From Coriaria nepalensis (lineage: Eukaryota; Streptophyta; Magnoliopsida; Cucurbitales; Coriariaceae): a stretch of DNA of 64,000 nt. Positions within the stretch are counted from its first letter, which is position 1. The number at the start of each line of letters is the position of its first letter. The stretch is from positions 22,599,501-22,663,500 of the forward strand of contig CP114481.1 of assembly GCA_027186245.1 (NCBI GenBank), read 5' to 3'. A program made the translations under genes and the position numbers. Below are positions 27,652 to 41,068 of this stretch, piece by piece. Under the pieces are notes generated by a model, which searched no databases, was not told where the DNA came from, and saw only the letters and a program-made list of their open reading frames with translations.

Positions 27652-28908
27652 GATATGCTTTTTAATGGTAAAATAATTCATTCTTGTCTTCAATAGATTA
27701 ATTACAAGTTTTGTAGGAAAATAATGTTTGAAGGGTGAAAATAGAATTCGTTCGAATTAATTTAGAATGATTTAATGACTAGAAGAGACTTAGTGACATG
27801 ACTTTAAGGCTAAACAAATGCATTGTTGCATTCAGTATATCAACTGCAAGTTATGCACGAAAGTCATGTTCAAAGGCTGAATTTCATTCGGAGTGATTTA
27901 GAATGATTTAATGACTAAAAGAGACGCAAAAATATGACTTTAAGGCCAAAAAATGCATAGTTGCCATCAATAGATCAATTGCAAGTTATGCATGAAAGTC
28001 GCGTTTTAAAAGCAAAAAGAGAATTGGTTTGAAGTGCCTTCAAACAATTTAATGGTTGAAAAGATTGAGTGATATGCTTTTTAATGGTAAAATAATTCAT
28101 TGTTGTCTTCAATAGATTAATTACAAGTTTTGTAGGAAAATAATGTTTGAAGGGTGAAAATAGAATTCGTTCGAATTAATTTAGAATGATTTAATGACTA
28201 GAAGAGACTTAGTGACATGACTTTAAGGCTAAACAAATGCATTGTTGCATTCAGTATATGAACTGCAAGTTATGCACGAAAGTCATGTTCAAAGGCTGAA
28301 TTTCATTCGGAGTGATTTAGAATGATTTAATGACTAAAAGAGACGCAAAAATATGACTTTAAGGCCAAAAAATGCATAGTTGCCATCAATAGATCAATTG
28401 CAAGTTATGCATGAAAGTCGCGTTTTAAAAGCAAAAAGAGAATTGGTTTGAAGTGCCTTCAAACAATTTAATGGTTGAAAAGACTGAGTGATATGCTTTT
28501 TAATGGTAAAATAATTCATTGTTGTCTTCAATAGATTAATTACAAGTTTTGTAGGAAAATAATGTTTGAAGGGTGAAAATAGAATTCGTTCGAATTAATT
28601 TAGAATGATTTAATGACTAGAAGAGACTTAGTGACATGACTTTAAGGCTAAACAAATGCATTGTTGCATTCAGTATATCAACTGCAAGTTATGCACGAAA
28701 GTCATGTTCAAAGGCTGAATTTCATTCGGAGTGATTTAGAATGATTTAATGACTAAAAGAGACGCAAAAATATGACTTTAAGGCCAAAAAATGCATAGTT
28801 GCCATCAATAGATCAATTGCAAGTTATGCATGAAAGTCGCGTTTTAAAAGCAAAAAGAGAATTGGTTCGAAGTGCCTTTAAACAATTTAATGGTTGAAAA
28901 GACTGAGT
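27652..28908 (+). repeat. Three near-identical 419 bp units (copy 1)
   Basis: Three consecutive units start with GATATGC at 27652, 28071 and 28490, and each carries GTTGCATTCAGTATAT, CATTCGGAGTG and TTTTAAAAGC. They differ at very few bases, for example TATATGAAC in the second. This is a young monomeric amplification that predates the 13.4 kb duplication, because copy 2 also has it. Confidence 0.85.
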
Positions 28909-30059
28909 GATATGCTTTTTAATGGTAAAATAATTCATTCTTGTCTTCAATAGATTAATTACAAGTTTTGTAGGAAAATAATGTTTGAAGGGCGAAAATA
29001 GAATTCGTTCGAATTAATTTAGAATGATTTAATGACTAGAAGAGACTCAGTGACATGATTCTAAGGCTAAATAAATGCATTGTTGCCTTCAATAGATCAA
29101 CTGCAAGTTATGCACGAAAGTCATGTTTAAAGGCCGAATTTCGTTCGAAGTGATTTAGAATGATTTACTGACTAAAAGAGACCCAAAAATATGACTTTAA
29201 GGCTAAAAAATGCATAGTTGCCATCAATAGATCAATTGCAAGTTATGCATGAAAGTCGCGTTTTAAATGCAAAAAGAGAATTGGTTCGAAGTCCCCTCCA
29301 ACAATTTAATGATTGAAAAGACTGAGTGATATGCTTCTTAATGCTAAAATAATGCATTTTATCTTCTGTAGATTAATTGCAAGTTATGTAAGAAAATAAT
29401 GTTTGAAGGGCGAAAATAGATTTCGTTCGAATTAATTTAGAATGATTTAATGACTAGAAGAGACTTAGTGACATGACTTTAAGGCTAAACAAATGCATTG
29501 TTGCCTTCAATAGATCAACTGCAAGTTAGGCACGAAAGTCATGTTTAAAGGCTGAATTTCGTTCGAAGTGATTTAGAATGGTTTACTGACTAAAAGAGAC
29601 GCAAAAATATGACTTTAAGGCTTAAAAAATGCATAGTTGCCATCAATAGATCAATTGCAAGTGATGCATGAAATTTGCGTTTTAAATGCAAAAAGAGAAT
29701 TGGTTCGAAGTCCCCTCCAACAATTTAATGATTGAAAAGACTGAGTGATATGCTTCTTAATGCTAAAATAATGCATTGTTGTCTTCAATAGATTAATTAA
29801 AAGTTATGTAAGAAAATAATGTTTGAAGGGCGAAAATAGATTTCGTTCGAATTAATTTAGAATGATGTAATGAGTAGAAGAGACTTAGTGACATGACTTT
29901 AAGGCTAAACAAATGCATTGTTGCCTTCAATAGATCAACTGCAAGTTATGCACGAAAGTCATGTTCAAAGGCTGAATTTCATTCGGAGTGATTTAGAATG
30001 ATTAACTGACTAAAAGAGACGCAAAAATATGACTTTAAGGCCAAAAAATGCATAGTTGC

Positions 30060-32460
30060 CGTCAATAGATCAATTGCAAGTGAGGCATGAAAGTCGCGTT
30101 TTAAATGCAAAAAGAGAATTGGTTCGAAGTGCCTTCAAACAATTTAATGATTGAACAGACTGAGTGATATGCTTTTTAATGGTAAAATAATTCATTGTTG
30201 TCTTCAATAGATTAATTACAAGTTTTGTAGGAAAATAATGTTTGAAGGGCGAAAATAGAATTCGTTCGAATTAATTTAGAATGATTTAATGACTAGAAGA
30301 GACTCAGTGACATGACTCTAAGGCTAAATAAATGCATTGTTGCCTTCAATAGATCCACTGCAAGTTATGCACGAAAGTCATGTTTAAAGGCCGAATTTCG
30401 TTCGAAGTGATTAAGTAAGATTTAATGACTAAAAGAGACGCAAAAATATGACTTTAAGGCTAAAAAATGCATAGTTGCCATCAATAGATCAATTGCAAGT
30501 TATGCATGAAAGTCGCGTTTTAAAAGCAAAAAGAGAATTGGTTCGAACTGCCTTCAAACAATTTAATGGTTGAAAAGACTGAGTGATATGCTTTTTAATG
30601 GTAAAATAATTCATTGTTGTCTTCAATAGATTAATTACAAGTTTTGTAGGAAAATAATGTTTGAAGGGTGAAAATAGAATTCGTTCGAATTAATTTAGAA
30701 TGATTTAATGACTAGAAGGGACTCAGTTACATGACTTTAAGGCTAAATAAATGCATTGTTGCCTTCAATACATCAACTGCAAGTTATGCACGAAAGTCAT
30801 GTTTAAAGGCCGAATTTCGTTCGAAGTGATTTAGAATGATTTACTGACTAAAAGAGACGGAAAAATTTGACTTTAAGGCTAAAAAATGCATAGTTGCCAT
30901 CAATAGATCAATTGCAAGTTATGCATGAAAGTCGCGTTTTAAAAGCAAAAAGAGGATTGGTTCGAAGTGCCTTCAAACAATTTAATGGTTGAAAAGACTG
31001 AGTGATATGCTTTTTAATGGTAAAATAATTCATTGTTGTCTTCAATAGATTAATTACAAGTTTTGTAGGAAAATAATGTTTGAAGGGCGAAAATAGAATT
31101 CGTTCGAATTAATTTAGAATGATTTAATGACTAGAAGAGACTTAGTGACATGACTTTAAGGCTAAACAAATGCATTGTTGCCTTCAATAGATCAACTGCA
31201 AGTAATGCACGAAAGCCATGTTTAAAGGCCGAATTTCGTTCGAAATGATATAGAATGATTTACTGACTAAATGAGACGCAAAAATATGACTTTAAGGCTA
31301 AAAAATGCATAGTTGCCATCAATAGATCAATTGCAAGTTATGCATGAAAGTCGCGTTTTAAATGCAAAAAGAGAATTGGTTCGAAGTGCCTTCAAACAAT
31401 TTAATGGTCGAAAAGACTGAGTGATATGCTTTTTAATGGTAAAATAATTCATTGTTGTCTTGAATAGATTAATTACAAGTTATGTAAGAAAATAATGTTT
31501 GAAGGGTAAAAATAGAATTCGTTCGAATTAGTTTAGAATGATTTAATGACTAGAAGAGACTCAGTGACATGACTTTAAGGCTAAACAAATGCATTGTTGC
31601 CTTCAATAGATCAACTGCAAGTTATGCACGAAAGCCAAGTTTAAAGGCCGAATTTCCTTCGAAGTGATTAAGAAAGATTTAATGACTAAAAGAGACGCAA
31701 AAATATGACTTTAAGGCCAAAAAATGCATAGTTGCCGTCAATAGATCAATTGCAAGTGAGGCATGAAAGTCGCGTTTTAAATGCAAAAAGAGAATTGGTT
31801 CGAAGTGCCTTCAAACAATTTAATGATTGAACAGACTGAGTGATATGCTTTTTAATGGTAAAATAATTCATTGTTGTCTTCAATAGATTAATTACAAGTT
31901 TTGTAGGAAAATAATGTTTGAAGGGCGAAAATAGAATTCGTTCGAATTAATTTAGAATGATTTAATGACTAGAAGAGACTCAGTGACATGACTCTAAGGC
32001 TAAATAAATGCATTGTTGCCTTCAATAGATCCACTGCAAGTTATGCACGAAAGTCATGTTTAAAGGCCGAATTTCGTTCGAAGTGATTAAGTAAGATTTA
32101 ATGACTAAAAGAGACGCAAAAATATGACTTTAAGGCTAAAAAATGCATAGTTGCCATCAATAGATCAATTGCAAGTTATGCATGAAAGTCGCGTTTTAAA
32201 AGCAAAAAGAGAATTGGTTCGAACTGCCTTCAAACAATTTAATGGTTGAAAAGACTGAGTGATATGCTTTTTAATGGTAAAATAATTCATTGTTGTCTTC
32301 AATAGATTAATTACAAGTTTTGTAGGAAAATAATGTTTGAAGGGCGAAAATAGAATTCGTTCGAATTAATTTAGAATGATTTAATGACTAGAAGAGACTT
32401 AGTGACATGACTTTAAGGCTAAACAAATGCATTGTTGCCTTCAATAGATCAACTGCAAGT
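30060..32460 (+). repeat. 4-unit block repeated (1677 bp shift)
   Basis: CAATTGCAAGTGAGGCATG occurs near 30068 and 31745, followed in both by ATTGAACAGACTGAG, ATAGATCCACTGC, GATTAAGTAAGATTTAATG and CGAACTGCC. After that the two copies part. Copy 2 of the large duplication has the same pair near 43490 and 45167. Confidence 0.75.
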
Positions 32461-32829
32461 AATGCACAAAAGCCATGTTTAAAGGCCGAATTTCGTTCGA
32501 AATGATATAGAATGATTTACTGACTAAATGAGACGCAAAAATATGACTTTAAGGCTAAAAAATGCATAGTTGCCATCAATAGATCAATTGCAAGTTATGC
32601 ATGAAAGTCGCGTTTTAAATGCAAAAAGAGAATTGGTTCAAAGTCCCCTCAAACAATTTAATGATTGAAAAGACTGAGTGATATGCTTCTTAATGCTAAA
32701 ATAATGCATTGTTGTCTTCAATAGATTAATTAAAAGTTTTGTAAGAAAATAATGTTTGAATGGCGAAAATAGATTTCGTTCGAATTAATTTAGAATCATT
32801 TTAATGACTAGAAGAGACTTAGTGACATG

Positions 32830-33670
32830 ACTTTAAGGCTAAACAAATGCATTGTTGCCTTCAATAGATCAACTGCAAGTAATGCACAAAAGCCATGTTT
32901 AAAGGCCGAATTTCGTTCGAAATGATATAGAATGATTTACTGACTAAATGAGACGCAAAAATATGACTTTAAGGCTAAAAAATGCATAGTTGCCATCAAT
33001 AGATCAATTGCAAGTTATGCATGAAAGTCGCGTTTTAAAAGCAAAAAGAGGATTGGTTCGAAGTGCCTTCAAACAATTTAATGGTTGAAAAGACTGAGTG
33101 ATATGCTTTTTAATGGTAAAATAATTCATTGTTGTCTTCAATAGATTAATTACAAGTTTTGTAGGAAAATAATGTTTGAAGGGCGAAAATAGAATTCGTT
33201 CGAATTAATTTAGAATGATTTAATGACTAGAAGAGACTTAGTGACATGACTTTAAGGCTAAACAAATGCATTGTTGCCTTCAATAGATCAACTGCAAGTA
33301 ATGCACAAAAGCCATGTTTAAAGGCCGAATTTCGTTCGAAATGATATAGAATGATTTACTGACTAAATGAGACGCAAAAATATGACTTTAAGGCTAAAAA
33401 ATGCATAGTTGCCATCAATAGATCAATTGCAAGTTATGCATGAAAGTCGCGTTTTAAATGCAAAAAGAGAATTGGTTCAAAGTCCCCTCAAACAATTTAA
33501 TGATTGAAAAGACTGAGTGATATGCTTCTTAATGCTAAAATAATGCATTGTTGTCTTCAATAGATTAATTAAAAGTTTTGTAAGAAAATAATGTTTGAAT
33601 GGCGAAAATAGATTTCGTTCGAATTAATTTAGAATCATTTTAATGACTAGAAGAGACTTAGTGACATGAC
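32830..33670 (+). repeat. Two extra 419 bp units present only in copy 1
   Basis: The AGTAATGCACAAAAGCC variant occurs at 32458, 32878 and 33297 here but once, near 45873, in copy 2. The AATCATTTTAATG and GAATGGCG variants likewise occur twice here (about 32.75-32.80 and 33.59-33.64 kb) and once in copy 2. The surplus is about 840 bp, two units, which changes the shift between copies from about 13418 to 12576 bp. Either copy 1 gained or copy 2 lost the pair. Confidence 0.78.
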
Positions 33671-33689
33671 TTTAAGGCTAAACAAATGC

Positions 33690-36030
33690 ATTGTTGCTTT
33701 CAATAGATCAACTGGAAGTTATGCACGAAAGTCATGTTCAAAGGATGAATTTCATTCGAAGTGATTTAGCATGATTTACTGACTAAAAGAGACGCAAAAA
33801 TATGACTTTAAGGCCAAAAAATGCATAGTTGCCATCAATAGATCAATTGCAAGTTATGCATGAAAGTCGCGTTTTAAATGCAAAAAGAGAATTGGTTCGA
33901 AGTGCCTTCAAACAATTTAATGATTGAAAAGACTGAGTGATATGCTTTTTAATGGTAAAATAATTCATTGTTGTCTTCAATAGATTAACTACATGTTATG
34001 TAGGAAAATAATGTTTGAAGGGCGAAAATAGAATTCGTTCGAATAAATTTAGAATGATTTAATGACTAGAAGAGACTTAGTGACATGACTTTAAGGCTAA
34101 AAAAATGCATTGTTGTCTTCAATAGATCAACTGCAAGTTACGCACGAAAGTCATGTTTAAAGGCTGAATTTCGTTCGAAGTGATTTAAAATGATTTACTG
34201 ACTAAATGAGACGCAAAAATATGACTATAAGGCTAAAAAATGCGTAGTTGCCATCAATAGATCAATTGCAAGTTATGCATGAAAGTCGCGTTTTAAATGC
34301 AAAAAGAGAATTGGTTCGAAGTCCCCTTAAACAATTTATGATTGAAAAGACTGAGTGATATGCATCTTAATGCTAAAATAATGCATTGTTGTCTTCAGTA
34401 GATTAATTAAAAGTTATGTAATAAAATAATGTTTGAAGGGCGAAAATAGATTTCGTTCGAATTAATTTAGAATGATTTAATGACTAGAAGAGAGTCAGTG
34501 ACATGACTATATGGCTAAATAAATGCATTGTTGCCTTCAATAGATCAACTGCGGCATATGCACGAAAGTCATGTTTAAAGGCCGAATTTCGTTCGAAATG
34601 ATTTAGAATGATTTACTGGCTAAAAGAGACGCAAAAATATGACTTTAAGGCTAAAAAATGCATAGTTGCCATCAATTGAGCAATTGCAAGTTATGCATGA
34701 AAGTCGGGTTTTAAATGCATAAAGAGAATTGGTTCGAAGTCCCCTCAAACAATTTAATGATTGAAAAGACTGAGTGATATGCTTCTTAATGGTAAAATAA
34801 TGCATTGTTGTCTTCAATAGATTAATTAAAAGTTTTGTAAGAAAATAATGTTTGAAGGGCGAAAATAGATTTCGTTCGAATTAATTTAGAATGATTTAAT
34901 GACTAGAAGAGACTCAGTGACATGACTTTAAGGCTAAATAAATGCATTGTTGCCTTCAATAGATCAACTGCAGGTTATGCATGAAAGTCATGTTTAAAGG
35001 CCGAATTTCGTTCGATATGATTTAGAATGATTTACTGACTAAATGAGACGCAAAAATAAGACTTTAAGGCTAAAAAATGCATAGTTGCCATCAATAGATC
35101 AATTGCAAGTTAACATGAAAGTCGCATTTTAAATGCAAAAAGAGAATTGGTTCAAAGTGCCTTCAAACAATATAATGATTGAAAAGACTGAGTGATATGC
35201 TTTTTAATGGTAAAATAATTCATTGTTGTCTTCAATAGATTAATTAGAAGTTATGTAAGAAAATAATGTTTGAAGGGCGAAAATAGATTTCGTTCGAATT
35301 AATTTAGAATGATTTAATGACTAGAAGAGACTCAGTGACATGACTTTAAGGCTAAATAAATGCATTGTTGCCTTCAATAGATCAACTGCAAGTTATGCAT
35401 GAAAGTCATGTTTAAAGGCCGAATTTCGTTCGAAATGATTTAGAATGATTTACTGACTAAATGAGACGCAAAAATAAGACTTTAAGGCTAAAAAATGCAT
35501 AGTTGCCATCAATAGATCAATTGCAAGTTAACATGAAAGTCGCATTTTAAATGCAAAAAGAGAATTGGTTCGAAGTGCCTTCAAACAATTTAATGGTTGA
35601 AAAGACTGAGTGATATCCGTTTTAATGGTAAAATAATTCATTGTTGTCTTCAATTGATTAATTAAAAGTTATGTAAGAAAAAAATGTTTGAAGGGCGAAA
35701 ATAGATTTCGTTGGAATTAATTTAGAATGATTTAATGAGTTGAAGAGACTCAGTGACATGACTTTAAGGCTAAATAAATGCATGGTTGCCTTCAATAGAT
35801 CAACTGCAAGTTATGCACGAAAGTCATGTTTAAAGGCCGAATTTCGTTCGAAATGATTTAGAATGATTTACTGACTAAATGAGACGCAAAAATATGACTT
35901 TAAGGCTAAAAAATGCATAGTTGCCATCAATAGAGCAATTGCAAGTTATGCATGAAAGTCGCGTTTTAAATGCAAAAAGAGAATTGGTTCGAAGTGCCTT
36001 CAAACAATATAATGATTGAAAAGACTGAGT
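33690..36030 (+). repeat. Transition zone from GAATTC-type to GATTTC-type units
   Basis: Units change from GAATTC in A near 34.03 kb to GATTTC from about 34.45 kb onward, and B changes from TTCGAAGTG to TTCGAAATG at about 34.6 kb. Rare variants here include CTGCGGCATATGC near 34550, GGGTTTTAAATGC near 34706 and AAGTTAACATG near 35108 and 35527. Copy 2 of the large duplication repeats this zone at about 46.3-48.6 kb, with TCAATAGAGC where 34.67 kb has TCAATTGAGC. Confidence 0.72.
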
Positions 36031-36732
36031 GATATGCTTTTTAATGGTAAAATAATTCATTGTTGTCTTCAATAGATTAATTAAAAGTTATGTAAGAAAA
36101 TAATGTTTGAAGGGCGAAAATAGATTTCGTTCGAATTAATTTAGAATGATTTAATGACTAGAAGAGACTCAGTGAAATGACTTTAAGGCTAAAAAATACG
36201 TAGTTGCCATCAATAGATCAATTGCAAGTTATGCATGAAAGTCGCGTTTTAAATGCAAAAAGAGAATTGGTTCGAAGTGCCTTCAAACAATATAATGATT
36301 GAAAAGACTGAGTGATATGCTTTTTAATGGTAAAATAATTCATTGTTGTCTTCAATAGATTAATTAAAAGTTATGTAAGAAAATAATGTTTGAAGGGCGA
36401 AAATAGATTTCGTTCGAATTAATTGAGAATGATTTAATGACTAGAAGAGACTCAGTGACATGACTTTAAGGCTAAATAAATGCATTGTTGCCTTCAATAG
36501 ATCAACTGCAAGTTATGCACGAAAGTCATGTTTAAAGGCCGAATTTCGTTCGAAATGATTTAGAATGATTTACTGACTAAATGAGACGCAAAAATATGAC
36601 TTTAAGGCTAAAAAATGCATAGTTGCCATCAATAGAGCAATTGCAAGTTATGCATGAAAGTCGCGTTTTAAATGCAAAAAGAGAACTGGTTCGAAGTGCC
36701 TTCAAACAATTTAATGGTTGAAAAGACTGAGT
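36031..36732 (+). repeat. 702 bp higher-order repeat AC+ABC, copy 1
   Basis: A 283 bp AC unit (36031-36313) followed by a full 419 bp ABC unit. In the short unit, A ends GACTCAGTG and continues straight into AAATGACTTTAAGG and AATACGTAGTTGCC, which is C-type sequence, so B is missing. Three copies stand in tandem. Confidence 0.9.
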
Positions 36733-37434
36733 GATATGCTTTTTAATGGTAAAATAATTCATTGTTGTCTTCAATAGATTAATTAAAAGTTATGTAAGAA
36801 AATAATGTTTGAAGGGCGAAAATAGATTTCGTTCGAATTAATTTAGAATGATTTAATGACTAGAAGAGACTCAGTGAAATGACTTCAAGGCTAAAAAATA
36901 CGTAGTTGCCATCAATAGATCAATTGCAAGTTATGCATGAAAGTCGCGTTTTAAATGCAAAAAGAGAATTGGTTCGAAGTGCCTTCAAACAATATAATGA
37001 TTGAAAAGACTGAGTGATATGCTTTTTAATGGTAAAATAATTCATTGTTGTCTTCAATAGATTAATTAAAAGTTATGTAAGAAAATAATGTTTGAAGGGC
37101 GAAAATAGATTTCGTTCGAATTAATTGAGAATGATTTACTGACTAGAAGAGACTCAGTGACATGACTTTAAGGCTAAATAAATGCATTGTTGCCTTCAAT
37201 AGATCAACTGCAAGTTATGCACGAAAGTCATGTTTAAAGGCCGAATTTCGTTCGAAATGATTTAGAATGATTTACTGACTAAATGAGACGCAAAAATATG
37301 ACTTTAAGGCTAAAAAATGCATAGTTGCCATCAATAGAGCAATTGCAAGTTATGCATGAAAGTCGCGTTTTAAATGCAAAAAGAGAACTGGTTCGAAGTG
37401 CCTTCAAACAATTTAATGGTTGAAAAGACTGAGT
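36733..37434 (+). repeat. 702 bp higher-order repeat AC+ABC, copy 2
   Basis: Nearly identical to the copy on its left. The AC unit is 36733-37015 and has GACTTCAAGG where copy 1 has GACTTTAAGG. The ABC unit carries TTGAGAATG in A. Confidence 0.9.
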
Positions 37435-38136
37435 GATATGCTTTTTAATGGTAAAATAATTCATTGTTGTCTTCAATAGATTAATTAAAAGTTATGTAAG
37501 AAAATAATGTTTGAAGGGCGAAAATAGATTTCGTTCGAATTAATTTAGAATGATTTAATGACTAGAAGAGACTCAGTGAAATGACTTCAAGGCTAAAAAA
37601 TACGTAGTTGCCATCAATAGATCAATTGCAAGTTATGCATGAAAGTCGCGTTTTAAATGCAAAAAGAGAATTGGTTCGAAGTGCCTTCAAACAATATAAT
37701 GATTGAAAAGACTGAGTGATATGCTTTTTAATGGTAAAATAATTCATTGTTGTCTTCAATAGATTAATTAAAAGTTATGTAAGAAAATAATGTTTGAAGG
37801 GCGAAAATAGATTTCGTTCGAATTAATTGAGAATGATTTACTGACTAGAAGAGACTCAGTGACATGACTTTAAGGCTAAATAAATGCATTGTTGCCTTCA
37901 ATAGATCAACTGCAAGTTATGCACGAAAGTCATGTTTAAAGGCCGAATTTCGTTCGAAATGATTTAGAATGATTTACTGACTAAATGAGACGCAAAAATA
38001 TGACTTTAAGGCTAAAAAATGCATAGTTGCCATCAATAGAGCAATTGCAGGTTATGCATGAAAGTCGCGTTTTAAATGCAAAAAGAGAATTGGTTCGAAG
38101 TGCCTTCAAACAATATAATGATTGAAAAGACTGAGT
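37435..38136 (+). repeat. 702 bp higher-order repeat AC+ABC, copy 3
   Basis: The AC unit is 37435-37717, again with GACTTCAAGG, and the ABC unit follows. The C part ends with CAATATAATGATTG in place of the CAATTTAATGGTTG of copies 1 and 2, and marks the exit from the 702 bp pattern. Confidence 0.89.
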
Positions 38137-38399
38137 GATATGCTTTTTAATGGTAAAATAATTCATTGTTGTCTTCAATAGATTAATTAAAAGTTATGTA
38201 AGAAAATAATGTTTGAAGGGCGAAAATAGATTTTGTTCGAATTAATTTAGAATGATTTAATGACTAGAAGAGACTCAGTGACATGACTTTAAGGCTAAAT
38301 AAATGCATTGTTGCCTTCAATAGATCAACTGCAAGTTATGCATGAAAGTCATGTTTAAAGGCCGAATTTCGTTCGAAATGATTTAGAATGATTTACTGA

Positions 38400-39420
38400 C
38401 TAAATGAGACGCAAAAAATAAGACTTTAAGGCAAAAAAATGCATAGTTGCCATGAATAGATCAATTGCAAGTTATGCATGAAAGTCGCGTTTCTAAATGC
38501 CAAAAAGAGAATTGGTTCGCAGTGCCTTCAAACAATATAATGGTCGAAAAGAGTGAGTGATATGCTTCTTAATGGTAAAATATTCATTGTTGTCTTGAAT
38601 AGATTAATTTCAAGTTATGTCAGAAAATAATGTTTGAAGGGTAAAAATAGAATTCATTCGAATTAATTAAGAATGATTTAATGGACTAGAAGACACTCAG
38701 TGACACGACTTAAGGCTAAACAAATGCATTGTTGCCTTCAATGGATCAACTGCAAGTTATGCGCGAAAGTCAAGTTTAAAGGCCGAATTTCCTTCGAAGT
38801 GATTAAGAAAGATTTAATGAGTAAAAGAGACGCAAAAATATGACTTTATGGCTAAAAAATGCATAGTTTGCCATCAATAGATCAATTGCAAGTTATGCAT
38901 GAAAGTCGCATTTAAAAGCAAAAAGAGAATTGGTTTGAAGTGCCTTCAAACAATTTAATGGTTGAAAAGACTGAGTGATATGCTTTTTAATGGTAAAATA
39001 ATTCATTGTTGTCTTCAATAGATTAATTACAAGTTTTGTAGGAAAATAATGTTTGAAGGGTGAAAATAGAATTCGTTCGAATTAATTTAGAATGATTTAA
39101 TGACTAGAAGGGACTCAGTTACATGACTTTAAGGCTAAATAAATGCATTGTTGACCTCAATAGATCAACTGCAACTTATGCACGAAAGTCCATGTTTAAA
39201 GGCCCGAGTTTCGTTCGAAGTGATTTAGAATGATTTACTGACCAAAAGAGACGGAAAAACATGACTTTAAGGGCTAAAAAATGCATAGTTGCCATCAATA
39301 GATCAATTGCAAGTTATGCATGAAAGTTTTAAATGCAAAAAGAGAATTGGTTCAAAGTGCTTTCAAACAATTTAATGATTGAAAAGACTGAGTGATATGC
39401 TTCTTTATCGTAAAATATTC
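38400..39420. other. Cluster of small indels at the duplication junction
   Basis: Against copy 1 (25.0-26.0 kb) this stretch has about a dozen short insertions and losses. They include an extra A near 38417, an extra G in AATGGACTAG near 38684, one T lost in ACTTAAGG near 38709, an extra T in GTTTGCC near 38869, extra C in GTCCATG and GGCCCGAG near 39191-39205, an extra G in AAGGGCTAA near 39271, and five bases lost in GAAAGTTTTAAATG near 39329. The remainder of copy 2 mostly differs by substitutions. Homopolymer-biased indels of this density suggest a low-accuracy consensus or patched join. Confidence 0.65.
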
Positions 39421-41068
39421 ATTGTTGTCTTGAATAGATTAATTACAAGTTATGTAAGAAAATAATGTTTGAAGGGTAAAAATAGAATTCGTTCGAATTA
39501 ATTTAGAATGATTTAATGACTAGAAGAGACTCAGCGACATGACTTTAAGGCCAAACAAATGCATTGTTGCCTTCAATAGATCAACTGCAAGTTATGCGCG
39601 AAAGTCAAGTTTAAAGGCCGAATTTCCTTCGAAGTGATTAAGAAAGATTTAATGACTAAAAGAGACGCAAAAATATGACTTTATGGCTAAAAAATGCATA
39701 GTTGCCATCAATAGATCAATTGCAAGTTTTGCATGAAAGTCGCATTTTAAAAGCAAAAAGAGAATTGGTTCGAAGTGCCTTCAAACAATTTAATGGTTGA
39801 AAAGACTGAGCGATATGCTTTTTAATGGTAAAATAATTCATTCTTGTCTTCAATAGATTAATTACAAGTTTTGTAGGAAAATAATGTTTGAAGGGCGAAA
39901 ATAGAATTCGTTCGAATTAATTTAGAATGATTTAATGACTAGAAGAGACTCAGTGACATGATTCTAAGGTTAAATAAATGCATTGTTGCCTTCAATAGAT
40001 CAACTGCAAGTTATGCACGAAAGTGATGTTTAAAGGCCGAATTTCGTTCGGAGTGATTTAGAATGATTTACTGACTAAAAGAGACCCAAAAATATGACTT
40101 TAAGGCTAAAAAATGCATAGTTGCCATCAATAGATCAATTGCAAGTTATGCATGAAAGTCGCGTTTTAAATGCAAAAAGAGAATTGGTTCGAAGTGCCTT
40201 CAAACAATTTAATGATTGAAAAGACTAAGTGATATGCTTTTTAATGGTAATATAATTCATTGTTGTCTTCAATAGATTAATTAAAAGTTATGTAAGAAAA
40301 TAATGTTTGAAGGGCAAAAATAGATTTCGTTCGAATTAATTTAGAATGATTTAATGACTAGAAGAGACTTAGTGACATGACTTTAAGGCTAAATAAATAC
40401 ATTGTTGCCTTGAATAGATTAACTGCAAGTTATGCACGAAAGTCATGTTTAAAGGCCGAATTTCGTTCGAAGTGATTTAGGATGATTTACTGAATAAAAG
40501 AGACTGAAAAATATGACTTTAAGGCTAAAAAATGCATAGTTGCCATCAATAGATCAATTGCAAGTTATGCATGAAAGTCGCGTTTTAAATGCAAAAAGAG
40601 AATTGGTTCGCAGTGCCTTCAAACAATTTAATGGTCGTAAAGACTGAGTGATATGCTTTTTAATGGTAAAATAATTCATTGTTGTCTTGAATAGATTAAT
40701 TACAAGTTATGTAAGAAAATAATGTTTGAAGGGTAAAAATAGAATTCGTTCGAATTAATTTAGAATGATTTAATGACTAGAAGACACTCAGTGACACGAC
40801 TTTAAGGCTAAACAAATGCATTGTTGCCTTCAATGGATCAACTGCAAGTTATGCACGAAAGTCAAGTTTAAAGGCCGAATTTCCTTCGAAGTGATTAAGA
40901 AAGATTTAATGACTAAAAGAGACGCAAAAATATGACTTTATGGCTAAAAAATGCATAGTTTCCATCAATAGATCAATTGCAAGTTATGCATGAAAGTCAC
41001 GTTTTAAAAGCAAAAAGAGAATTGGTTCGAAGTGCCTTCAAACAATTTAATGGTTGAAAAGACTGAGT

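Larger units (their letters stand above)
25021..38438 (+). repeat. Large tandem duplication, copy 1 (about 13.4 kb)
   Basis: The sequence beginning ATGCATAGTTGCCATGAATAG at 25021 is repeated from 38439 with a shift of about 13418 bp (32 units). The match persists to about 38438, after a change of shift to 12576 bp past 33.6 kb. It covers several unit types in the same order: the triplicated GTTGCATTCAGTATATC units, the GTGAGGCATG units and the 702 bp repeats. The copies differ by occasional single bases and by whole-unit gains and losses. Confidence 0.85.

Noticed and set aside
35875..36072. Minus-strand open frames of about 65 codons repeated at satellite spacing (here and at many sites from 21.6 to 62.1 kb)
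   Set aside because: They lie wholly inside the satellite unit, mostly open at TTG, recur only because the repeat recurs, and are closed by stops in most left-hand units. No domain, signal peptide or upstream regulatory sequence supports a gene.
38400..39420. Local hypermutation as a biological explanation of the indels
   Set aside because: The changes are mostly small indels and start sharply at the duplication junction, which a consensus error explains more simply. Kept as an assembly flag.
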